From a bacterium (GTDB lineage Bacteria; Myxococcota; UBA727; JAUIJE01): a stretch of 64,000 nt of DNA. The notes below the pieces were generated by a model that worked only from the letters and a program-made list of their open reading frames with translations, made no database searches and was not told where the DNA came from. The DNA lies in the NCBI GenBank assembly GCA_030431455.1, contig JAUIJE010000010.1:1-64000 (forward strand), read 5' to 3'. Position 1 is the stretch's first letter. Every line of letters begins with the position of its first letter. Of the stretch, positions 51,572-59,230 are shown one piece after another. Position numbers and translations under genes: made by a program.

Positions 51572-52309
51572 GTGTACACCGACGCGCTCTGTCACCTGGA
51601 AGACCCGCGCGCGGGCGATGTCGCGCGCGCGCTCGACGCGGCCGCGGCCGCCGACGTACACGCCCTGCTCTGGGCCGAGGCAGACCCCTTGCGCGCGCGC
51701 CCCCCGCCCGCCCCCCCGGCGGGCCTGCGCGTACACATCGCGCGGGGTCTGCACCCCGGGTTCATCCAGGGCGACGGCCGGGCCCAACTCGACGCGGTGG
51801 TGCGCGCCCTCGACGCCGGCGCGCGCGCGGTGGGCGAAATCGGGCTCGATGCCCGCGAGGGGCTCGCCCCCCTGTCCGTGCAGTTGCACTGTGTCGCGGC
51901 CCAGCTCGACGAGGCCGGGGCCCGGGACCTGCCGGTGGTGCTGCACGTGGTGCGCGCCCACGAACAGATGCTCGCCCTGCTGCACGACCGCGCCCCGGTG
52001 CGCGGCCTGGTGCACGGCTTTCGCAAGAGCGAAGCGCTGGCCCGGCGCTACCTCGACGCGGGCCTGGCGGTGAGCTTCGGCCTGCCCTTGGCCCATCCCG
52101 GCGCTGACCGTTTGCGCCAGGTGGCCGCGGCCTTGCCCAAAAACCGCGTGCTCACCGAGACCGACACGCCCGAACCGCACGCGGGGCACGCGAGCTCGCC
52201 GGCCCAGGTCCGGGCGGTGACCGACGCGCTGGCCGCGGCCCGGGGCACGCCGGTGGACGAGACCGCGGCGGCGGTGGCCGCGGCCTTTGACGCGGTTTTG
52301 GGCGTGTAG
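51572..52309 (+). CDS. TatD-family hydrolase with missing first metal-ligand His
   Basis: 245 aa, GTG start 2 nt after the symporter stop. Metal-dependent hydrolase fold (TIM barrel, nuclease/amidohydrolase). The usual N-terminal DTHCHL is DALCHL here (Leu6 instead of the first His; His8 kept). Other elements are present: HPGF, GEIGLD, VVLHVVRAH, VHGFRKS and the ETDTPEP metal motif. It may bind only one metal or be inactive. A GTG start keeps the N-terminal strand. Confidence 0.85.
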   Translation: MYTDALCHLEDPRAGDVARALDAAAAADVHALLWAEADPLRARPPPAPPAGLRVHIARGLHPGFIQGDGRAQLDAVVRALDAGARAVGEIGLDAREGLAPLSVQLHCVAAQLDEAGARDLPVVLHVVRAHEQMLALLHDRAPVRGLVHGFRKSEALARRYLDAGLAVSFGLPLAHPGADRLRQVAAALPKNRVLTETDTPEPHAGHASSPAQVRAVTDALAAARGTPVDETAAAVAAAFDAVLGV

Positions 52310-52386
52310 CCCCGCGCCCCCCGCGCCGCGAACCCCCGTGCACAACCGGACCGGACTGCTACGCTGAGCCGGCACAAGGATCGGCC

Positions 52387-53364
52387 ATGGCTTCTGATTT
52401 GCTCCAGCTCACGACCTATGACGCGCCCGCCCGCGCCCCCCTCCCCGCCCCCCCGGCGGCCCCCGACGCGGCCGTCCCGATGGACGCGGACCGCGAGTAC
52501 AAGCTGCACCGGCAGTTCGACCGGCTCGGCCGCCTGTACGGCGACGAGGCGGTGCGCATCCTGATGTCCACCCGCGCGGCGGTGTTCGGCCTCGGCGGGG
52601 TCGGCAGCTTCGCGGCCGAGGGCCTGGCCCGCTCGGCGGTGGGCCGGTTGATGCTCGTCGACTTCGACGAGGTCTGCGTCACCAACACCAACCGGCAGCT
52701 GCAAGCGCTGCGCGGCACCGTGGGCAAACCAAAAGCCGACCTGCTGCGGGACCGCATCCGGCTCATCAACTCCGAGGCCCGGGTCGAGTCCGCGCGCGCG
52801 TTTTACAACCACTCGACGTCGGACACGTTGCTCGCCTGCCCGTTCGACGGCCCCACCGACCAATACGACGTCGTGGTGGACTGCATCGACCACGTGGCGA
52901 GCAAAGCCCACCTCATCGCCACCGCCAAGGCCCGCGGCATTCTCACCATCTCCTCGATGGGGGCCGCGGGCAAACTCGACCCCACCCGCATTCGCATCGC
53001 CGACCTCGCCGACACCCACGGCGATCCCCTCGCCCGCGAGATTCGGCGCATCCTCCGCAAGGAATACGGCTTTCCCCAAAAGGGTCCGATGGGGGTCATC
53101 GCGGTGTTCTCCGACGAGCCCCGCGCCTGGCCGCGCGCCTTGTCCTACGACAAGGGCGAAGGCTTCAAATGTGTCTGCCCCCACAAAAACCCCGCCCACA
53201 TGTGCGATGCCCGTCAGCTCATCGACGGCACCGCGGTGTTCGTCACCGGCGCGTTCGGCCTCGCCCTGTCCGCCGCGGTGGTGAACACCCTCACTGAAGA
53301 CGCCCGACAGCTCGCCCCCGCGGGCCAAAGCCGCCTCGGGCACACCCCCAAGGAGTCGGCGTGA
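52387..53364 (+). CDS. tcdA: tRNA threonylcarbamoyladenosine dehydratase (ThiF-fold)
   Basis: 325 aa with ribosome site AAGGA. ThiF/E1-like enzyme that cyclises t6A37 in tRNA. A ~35-residue Pro/Ala-rich N-terminus precedes RQFDRLGRLYGDEAVRILMS and the nucleotide motif VFGLGGVGSFAAEGLARS, with LVDFDEVCVTNTNRQLQA and DCIDHVASKAHLI. End ...KCVCPHKNPAHMC carries Cys residues. Upstream gap 77 bp; the crotonase start overlaps its end (GTGA). Confidence 0.93.
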   Translation: MASDLLQLTTYDAPARAPLPAPPAAPDAAVPMDADREYKLHRQFDRLGRLYGDEAVRILMSTRAAVFGLGGVGSFAAEGLARSAVGRLMLVDFDEVCVTNTNRQLQALRGTVGKPKADLLRDRIRLINSEARVESARAFYNHSTSDTLLACPFDGPTDQYDVVVDCIDHVASKAHLIATAKARGILTISSMGAAGKLDPTRIRIADLADTHGDPLAREIRRILRKEYGFPQKGPMGVIAVFSDEPRAWPRALSYDKGEGFKCVCPHKNPAHMCDARQLIDGTAVFVTGAFGLALSAAVVNTLTEDARQLAPAGQSRLGHTPKESA

Positions 53365-54134
53365 GCCACGAGAACATCCAGACCGCCCGCGACGGTGGCG
53401 TCCTCACCGTCACCATCGATCGGCCAGAACGCAAAAATGCCCTCACCGGCGCGATGTACACCGCGCTCACCGAGGCGCTCCACGAGGCCGAGAACAACCC
53501 CGAGATCCGCGTCACCGTGGTCGAGGGCAACGGCGGCCTGTTCACGTCCGGCAATGACATTGCGGACTTCATGAGCACGCCCCCCGCGGGCCCGGACTCG
53601 CCGGTGCTGGTGTTCTTGCTCGCCCTCATCGACGCCAAAAAGCCCCTCGTGGGCAAGGTGCGGGGCCCCGCCATCGGCATCGGCACCACCATGTTGCTGC
53701 ACATGGACCTCTGCTACGCCGACGAGACCGCGCGGTTCCAGATGCCGTTTGTGCCCCTCGGGCTTTGCCCCGAAGGGGCCTCGAGCCTGTTGCTGCCCCG
53801 GGCCATGGGCTTTGCCCAGGCCACCGACCTGCTCATGTTCGGCGAGAAATTCGACGCGGACACCGCGGTGGCCCGCGGGGTCATCACCGAGAAGGTCTCG
53901 TCGTCAGAGCTCGACGCTCGCGTGCAAGAACGCGCGAACAAGATCGCGTCCCTGGCCCCCGCGTCGGTGCGCGCCACCAAAGAGCTGCTCCGCGGCCCCC
54001 TGCGCGAACGCACCCGCGAGGTGCTGCTGCAGGAGGGCGCGATGTTCATCGAGCGCGTCACGTCCGAGGAAGCCGCGGAAGCGTTCGGCGCGTTTTTCGA
54101 AAAACGCGCGCCCGACTTTTCCCGCTTCAGCTGA
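53361..54134 (+). CDS. Enoyl-CoA hydratase/isomerase family protein
   Basis: 257 aa, GTG start, AAGGAG upstream. Crotonase fold: VTIDRPERKNALTGAMYTAL at the start, oxyanion-hole NGGLFTSGNDIADFM, and KVRGPAIGIGTTMLLHMDLC with LGLCPEGASSLLLPRAMG. The SGNDIADF and CPEGASS pattern resembles the peroxisomal-type enoyl-CoA isomerases (PECI) more than classical hydratases. Acts in fatty-acid oxidation or a related pathway; specificity uncertain. Confidence 0.9.
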   Translation: MSHENIQTARDGGVLTVTIDRPERKNALTGAMYTALTEALHEAENNPEIRVTVVEGNGGLFTSGNDIADFMSTPPAGPDSPVLVFLLALIDAKKPLVGKVRGPAIGIGTTMLLHMDLCYADETARFQMPFVPLGLCPEGASSLLLPRAMGFAQATDLLMFGEKFDADTAVARGVITEKVSSSELDARVQERANKIASLAPASVRATKELLRGPLRERTREVLLQEGAMFIERVTSEEAAEAFGAFFEKRAPDFSRFS

Positions 54135-54169
54135 CCGCCCAACGACGGCCAACGGAAGCGAGCCCGCGC

Positions 54170-55180
54170 TCATTTACATTGGCAAGGCGGCGCGGGTTGG
54201 GTGACCGCCTTCTTGCGCTGGAAAATGCGCACCTCGCAGCGCACCGACTGGGTCGGCGGGGCTTTGAAGTTCACCTTGCAGGTGCAGCTCGAAGCGATCT
54301 CTTGGGCGATCTGGCAGCTTCCGTTGCCCTCGACCTGCTGGATGGTGCAGTCGACATACTCATAGCCCGGTTTGCAGCTCCCGCCGTAGTTCAGGGTCTC
54401 GTTTTCGTTCTTGAACAAGTTGGGCCCGACCCCGCCGGTCACGAGGCTGGTCTGCTCCGCGGGCCCGGGCGGGGTGGTCACCGACGTCGGACAGTTGCGG
54501 TCCACCAGCGAGATGCTCGACACCACCGCGCTGGTGCCGCCGACTTGGGCGGTGAGCTCGATGCGCCGCGGCCCCGGCTTGTTGCAGATGAACGAGTCGA
54601 TGGTGCTGCCAGACCCGACGGGCACGGTCATGTTGTAGTGCGAGGGATAGGTCAGGTAGTTGGTGAGGTCGGTGGCCGCCCCGGTGCCGTCGTGGAACCG
54701 CAGCGTCACGCTTCCCGGCGTGAAGTTGTAGCCAAAAAACTCGACCGCGTGCGGCCGCTCGTCCATGGCCACCACGTTCGGAATGGTATTGCACACCCAG
54801 GCCCGCCGCGGCGGAATGGTCTGTCCGGTGAGCTTGGCCAACAGCGCGTTCAGTTCTTCCACCACGCGGTCGCGCAAGAAGTCGACGGTGCATTTCACCT
54901 CGAGCGACGTGGCGGAAATCGCCCGCTGGGTGATGGCGTTAACATCGTTGCGGATGATCGAGCTCGCGTCGTCGGCGATGCTGGCCTCCAGGTCGCGCAG
55001 CGCCTGCTGCCACCCCACGCTCTGGTTTTGGATCGCGTCGCGGGTGGACTCGATCTGTTGCACCACGGTGTCGGCGATGGACGGCCCGGTGGTACCCGGC
55101 ACGGCCCCGCTGCCGGTGCAGGCGACGACGACCAGCGCGGCGGCGGACAAGAGGATGGCGACGATGATGGACTTGTTCAT
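54170..55180 (-). CDS. Lipoprotein with helical N-terminus and Cys-rich end, unknown
   Basis: 336 aa. Signal MNKSIIVAILLSAAALVVVAC with lipobox. Residues ~35-110 are helical (VVQQIESTRDAIQNQSVGWQ, LEASIADDASSIIRNDVNAI), and the central region RAWVCNTIPNVVAMDERPHA and VEFFGYNFTPGSVTLRFHDG resembles IPT/TIG-type Ig folds. The C-terminus has paired Cys (EYVDCTIQQV, SCQIAQEIASSCTC, PPCQCK). No family recognised. Convergent with the crotonase operon. Confidence 0.75.
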   Translation of the reverse strand: MNKSIIVAILLSAAALVVVACTGSGAVPGTTGPSIADTVVQQIESTRDAIQNQSVGWQQALRDLEASIADDASSIIRNDVNAITQRAISATSLEVKCTVDFLRDRVVEELNALLAKLTGQTIPPRRAWVCNTIPNVVAMDERPHAVEFFGYNFTPGSVTLRFHDGTGAATDLTNYLTYPSHYNMTVPVGSGSTIDSFICNKPGPRRIELTAQVGGTSAVVSSISLVDRNCPTSVTTPPGPAEQTSLVTGGVGPNLFKNENETLNYGGSCKPGYEYVDCTIQQVEGNGSCQIAQEIASSCTCKVNFKAPPTQSVRCEVRIFQRKKAVTQPAPPCQCK

Positions 55181-55266
55181 GTTTTCCCCCCTGTGAACGG
55201 GGCGTGAGTCGCACGACCAGCGATCGCTGTCCACTTTTTCCCGCGACGATGTGAGCACACGCAACG

Positions 55267-56028
55267 TCACCGCGGGTTGACGACGTACCGGCCGGCTTCG
55301 TCGATGCGATAACCGAACAGCCGCCGGTTATGCTCGAACGCGTCGTGCCCGGCCTTGAGCTGTTCCCACAGCCGCACATGCGCGGCCAGGTCGGGGCGCG
55401 TGCGGATCAGCCCCGCGAGCGATGCATCGTCGAGGCGCGCGGGAAAGATGTGCACGTGGGTCTTGGCCCCGTGCTTTTGGCGCGCGTCCCAGGCGGCCAC
55501 GAAGACCTCTTCGATGGGTTCGTCCTGGAGGGGCAAACAACCGATGGTCACGCAGTCGCCGTGCACAAAGATGTTCCCGCCCAATGGCTTTGTGTGCAAC
55601 TGGCGGCCGATGATGCGGTCCGCGCGGTTGGGGTAGTTGATGCCCAGAGATAGGTGATAGCTGGACCACTTGTTGTAGCGGTCGACCTCGTAAAAGCCCT
55701 CCGGCACCTGCAGGTCGCCTTGGCGGCGTTTGGGGCCGAGGTCGCCGGACGCGGCGCAGATGGGATAGGTCTTGATCTTGGTGAGCGCGCCCGCCGGGTC
55801 GGCCCCGGCCCAGAGCTCGAGCTCGCCCTCGGCCTTGAACGCCCGCAGCAACAGAACCCGCGGGGGATAGGCGACCCCGCGATCGGTGAAGAGCCGGGGG
55901 AGGTCGTCGCCCATCCGGGCCCGGGCCGCGTCGATGCGGTCTGCTGCCGCCGCGGGCGCGGCGCCGGCGGACAGGACGAGGGCGATGAGGAGAAAAAGAC
56001 GTGTGTTTCTTGGGGGCTGGCCGGCCAT
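55267..56028 (-). CDS. L,D-transpeptidase, YafK-like
   Basis: 253 aa. Signal MAGQPPRNTRLFLLIALVLS. The YkuD-type domain begins VLLLRAFKAEGELELWAG and contains the catalytic motif HGDCVTIGCLPLQDEP (His and Cys) near residue 165, plus KTYPICAASGDLGPKRRQGD and VPEGFYEVDRYN. The form is the one seen in YafK/murein L,D-transpeptidases, which act on peptidoglycan peptide cross-links. The C-terminal ~70 residues are helical. Start is chosen by the signal peptide; the ribosome site is weak. Confidence 0.88.
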   Translation of the reverse strand: MAGQPPRNTRLFLLIALVLSAGAAPAAAADRIDAARARMGDDLPRLFTDRGVAYPPRVLLLRAFKAEGELELWAGADPAGALTKIKTYPICAASGDLGPKRRQGDLQVPEGFYEVDRYNKWSSYHLSLGINYPNRADRIIGRQLHTKPLGGNIFVHGDCVTIGCLPLQDEPIEEVFVAAWDARQKHGAKTHVHIFPARLDDASLAGLIRTRPDLAAHVRLWEQLKAGHDAFEHNRRLFGYRIDEAGRYVVNPR

Positions 56029-56117
56029 GTGGGTGTGAACGGCGCCGGGGCCAAAAAGTTCCGGTCGCGACGACCGCCGGCCTCGAAAAAGCAGCCCGGA
56101 CCAGGTATCGGCAGGCC

Positions 56118-56963
56118 ATGAAATCACCAGACGTGATCGACAAGGCCTCTCTCGAACAGACCGCGGTCAAGTTGCGCCGCGACATCCTGACCATGCTCGA
56201 AAAAGCGGGCAGCGGTCACCCGGGGGGGTCGCTGTCCGCCATCGACATCATCCTCACGCTCTACTCGGGCGAGATGCGCTACGACCCCAAAGAGCCGCGA
56301 GCGGAGATGCGCGACCGGTTCGTGTTGTCCAAGGGCCACGGCGTGCCCGCTCTCTACGCGGTGATGGCGGACAAGGGCTTTTTCCCTCGTGAAGACCTGC
56401 TCACCCTGCGCGAGCTCGGGTCCAAGCTGCAAGGCCACCCCGCCAACGCGCTGTTGCCCGGCATCGAAGCGTCGACGGGCTCGCTCGGCCAAGGCCTCTC
56501 GGTGGCGCAAGGCATCGCGCTCGCGGCCCAGCTCAAAGGGAGCAAACAAGACCCCGCCTGGCGGGTGTATTGCCTGTGCGGCGACGGCGAAGTGCAAGAG
56601 GGCCAAATCTGGGAAGTGGCATTGTCCGCCCCGCACCTCGGCGCGCACAACCTCACCGCGATCATCGACTCGAACAAGGCCCAGATCGATGGCCTGGTCG
56701 AGGACGTGATGCCGCTGGGCGCGCTGGTCGAGAAGTTCGCCCAGTTCGGCTGGCACACCCAACGCATCGACGGACACGACATCGACGCCATCCGCCAAGC
56801 TTTGAAAGCGGCCCGCGACGAGACCACGCGTCCGTCGGTGATCGTGGCCGACACCATCAAAGGCAAGGGCGTGTCCTTTATGGAGTCCGACATCGTCGGC
56901 TGGCACGGCAAGACCCCCAACCGCGAAGAACTCGAAAAAGCCCTCCAGGAGTTGCCGTCATGA
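56118..56963 (+). CDS. Transketolase, N-terminal (TPP-binding) subunit
   Basis: 281 aa. Split transketolase, first half. Moves two-carbon units in the pentose phosphate pathway, with TPP bound between the two subunits. GSGHPGGSLSAIDI near the start, LSKGHGVPALYAVM, GQGLSVAQGIALA, and GDGEVQEGQIWE for TPP/Mg. TATCGG lies 6 nt before the ATG. The stop overlaps the second subunit (ATGA), so they are made together. Confidence 0.95.
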   Translation: MKSPDVIDKASLEQTAVKLRRDILTMLEKAGSGHPGGSLSAIDIILTLYSGEMRYDPKEPRAEMRDRFVLSKGHGVPALYAVMADKGFFPREDLLTLRELGSKLQGHPANALLPGIEASTGSLGQGLSVAQGIALAAQLKGSKQDPAWRVYCLCGDGEVQEGQIWEVALSAPHLGAHNLTAIIDSNKAQIDGLVEDVMPLGALVEKFAQFGWHTQRIDGHDIDAIRQALKAARDETTRPSVIVADTIKGKGVSFMESDIVGWHGKTPNREELEKALQELPS

Positions 56964-57928
56964 GCGCGCGTTTGATGATCCCCAGCGACGTGGCCCCCGC
57001 CGCCACCCGCAAGGCGTTCGGTTCGGCCCTGCAAAAGCTCGGCGCCACCGACGACAAAATCGTGGTGCTCGACGCGGACCTCTCGAAGAGCACCATGTCG
57101 ATGCACTTCGCCAAAGAGTTCCCCGACCGCTTCTACGAGATGGGCATTCAAGAGGCGAACATGATCGGCACCGCCGCCGGTCTCGCCCTCTCCGGCTACA
57201 CCCCATTTTGTTGTTCGTTCGCGTGTTTTCTCACCGGGCGCTTCGACCAGATCAAGATGAGCGTGGCCTACTCCGAAGCGCGCGTGCGCCTGATCGGCAC
57301 CCACGCCGGGGTCGGCATCGGCCCCGACGGCTATTCACAGCAAGGCCTCGAAGACCTCGCCACCATGCGAAGCCTGCCCGGCATGCTCGTGCTCCAACCC
57401 GGCGACGACCTCGAGGCCGCGCAAATGGTCGAGCACCTCGCCACCGACCCGCGGCCGGCCTACATGCGGCTCACCCGGCAGAACGTGGCCCGGGTGCACG
57501 ACGACAATTACAAGTTCAAGCCCGGCGTGTTCCCGCAGCTCATCGGGGGCGACGACATCGCGATCTTCGCCACCGGGGGCACCGTGGGCTACGCGGTCGA
57601 CGCCGCGCTGCGCTTGCACGACGCCGGGGTCAAAGCCCGGGTGTACAACGCGTCCTCGATCAAACCCGTGGACGAAAAGGCCATCGTGGAGGCCGCGCAA
57701 CAAACCAAAGGCCTGCTCACCGTCGAGGACCACAACGTGCTCGGCGGCCTCGGCGGGGCCGTGACCGAGGTGGTCACGGAAAAACACCCCGCGCGGGTGC
57801 TCCGCCACGGGGTGCACGACGTGTTCGGCGAGTCGGGCAGCCCCGAGGACCTGTACAAACACCACAAGCTCGACGCCGACGGCATCTTCGACGTCGCGCA
57901 AGGGTTCTACAAGTCGCTCACCGCATGA
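56960..57928 (+). CDS. Transketolase, C-terminal subunit
   Basis: 322 aa, overlapping the first subunit (ATGA) with ribosome site CAGGAG. Pyrimidine-binding and C-terminal domains: VVLDADLSKSTMSMHFAKEF, FYEMGIQEANMIGTAAGLAL, THAGVGIGPDGYSQQGLEDL, YMRLTRQNV, AIFATGGTVGYAVDAALRLH and EDHNVLGGLGGAV. Together with the upstream gene it forms a complete enzyme. The GNAT gene overlaps its stop. Confidence 0.95.
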   Translation: MSARLMIPSDVAPAATRKAFGSALQKLGATDDKIVVLDADLSKSTMSMHFAKEFPDRFYEMGIQEANMIGTAAGLALSGYTPFCCSFACFLTGRFDQIKMSVAYSEARVRLIGTHAGVGIGPDGYSQQGLEDLATMRSLPGMLVLQPGDDLEAAQMVEHLATDPRPAYMRLTRQNVARVHDDNYKFKPGVFPQLIGGDDIAIFATGGTVGYAVDAALRLHDAGVKARVYNASSIKPVDEKAIVEAAQQTKGLLTVEDHNVLGGLGGAVTEVVTEKHPARVLRHGVHDVFGESGSPEDLYKHHKLDADGIFDVAQGFYKSLTA

Positions 57929-58413
57929 GCGACATCGAGGTGCGCCTGATCCCCGTCGAGCGGGCGCATCTCGAGGTCCTGTTCGAACACGAACAGGAAC
58001 GCGCCGGCCACGACATGGCCGCCTTCACCCGGACCCGCGACCCGCGGGACCGGGTTTCGTTTTTCCGGCACTGGGACGACATCCTGGGCAATCCCGACGT
58101 CACCGCGCGGGCGGTGTGTGCCGGCGACGACGTGGTCGGCTACCTCGTGCGGTTTGTGCGGATGGGAGACCCCGAGTTGGCGTACCGGTTGGGGCGCGCC
58201 CACTGGGGCCGCGGCTTCGCCACCGCCGCGGTGGCGGCGTTTTTGGGCGAATGGACCGAGCGGCCGCTGTTCGCCCGGGTCGCGGCCGACAACCCGGCCT
58301 CGCGCCGGGTGCTCGAGAAAAACGGGTTCGTGGTGTTTGCCCACGAACGCACCTACGCCGAAGCCCGGGCCGACGAGATCGACGAGCTGTTGCTCCGGCT
58401 CGACCCGGCCTAG
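57925..58413 (+). CDS. GNAT-family N-acetyltransferase
   Basis: 162 aa, ATGA overlap with the transketolase subunit. Motif A region YRLGRAHWGRGFATAAVAAF and AADNPASRRVLEKNGFVVFA mark the RimJ/RimL-like acetyltransferases. Substrate unknown. Coupling with transketolase may have no functional meaning. Confidence 0.9.
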   Translation: MSDIEVRLIPVERAHLEVLFEHEQERAGHDMAAFTRTRDPRDRVSFFRHWDDILGNPDVTARAVCAGDDVVGYLVRFVRMGDPELAYRLGRAHWGRGFATAAVAAFLGEWTERPLFARVAADNPASRRVLEKNGFVVFAHERTYAEARADEIDELLLRLDPA

Positions 58414-58453
58414 CCCGGTTCCGCTCGCCCCGGCACGTTGGTAGGCTCGGCCG

Positions 58454-59230
58454 GTGACGGGCGGGCGAGCACTGGGGCTGGTGGTGTGGGCATGGGCGGG
58501 CGTGGCCGCCGCCCAGCTGGAGAACGCGCAGACCGCGCCGCCCCCCGACGCCACGGACACGTCACCCCAAGCCCACCTGGTGCGCGGGCATGCCTTCATG
58601 GACGACCTCGAGTACCTGAGCGCGGCCCAGGAGTTCTCGTTGGTCACCACCCACCCAGACGCGTCCGAGGCCGAGAAGCAGGACGCCCGGCTGCACGCGG
58701 GCATCGCGCACCGCTACATGGGCAACGACGTCGACGCGCGGCTGTTCTTTATGGCTGTGCTCAAGCGCAACCCCCAAGCCCAGCTCCCGCCCGGCGACCA
58801 CCCCCCCAAGTTGGTCACGTTCTTCGAGCTCGTGCGCGAGGAGGCCACCGCCCAGGCCCCGCCCACGCTCGCGCCCCGCCCCGCGGCGTTGCCGCCCCCC
58901 GACCCCGCCCCGTCGCGGCGCGAACAGCGGGCCCGGGCCCGGCGCAACCGAGAAGGCGAGGACGACGGGGGTTTGAATCCATGGGCATTGGCCGCGTCGG
59001 GGGCCGGGGGTTGCGGCGGGTTGAGCCTCATGGCCTGCGGCACCGGTCTCGACGGCTGCATCTTTGTGTCCGGCCTCGGCGGAGGTGGTGACGCCCACCT
59101 GCAGCCCGCGGACCTGGCCGGTCCCGCCATGTGCGCGCTGGGGGTGGTGGGCGTGGCGGTGGCGCTCGGCTTGGCACCATTTTGGACGTCTGGCCCAGAA
59201 GAGGGCCCCGCCGAGGAGGCGTCGCCGTGA
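58454..59230 (+). CDS. Membrane protein of the repeated module, copy 3 (A3)
   Basis: 258 aa, GTG start with TAGGCT 6 nt upstream. Signal VTGGRALGLVVWAWAGVAAA, then a TPR-like region (HAFMDDLEYLSAAQEFSLVT, ARLHAGIAHRYMGNDVDARL) in place of the TolB-like domain of A1/A2. After a Pro/Arg-rich spacer the C-terminal module matches theirs: GCGGLSLMACGTGLDGCIFV, DAHLQPADLAGPAMCALGVV, LGLAPFWTSGPEEGPAEE. The next gene, encoding a Cys-rich lipoprotein, overlaps by GTGA. Confidence 0.75.
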   Translation: MTGGRALGLVVWAWAGVAAAQLENAQTAPPPDATDTSPQAHLVRGHAFMDDLEYLSAAQEFSLVTTHPDASEAEKQDARLHAGIAHRYMGNDVDARLFFMAVLKRNPQAQLPPGDHPPKLVTFFELVREEATAQAPPTLAPRPAALPPPDPAPSRREQRARARRNREGEDDGGLNPWALAASGAGGCGGLSLMACGTGLDGCIFVSGLGGGGDAHLQPADLAGPAMCALGVVGVAVALGLAPFWTSGPEEGPAEEASP

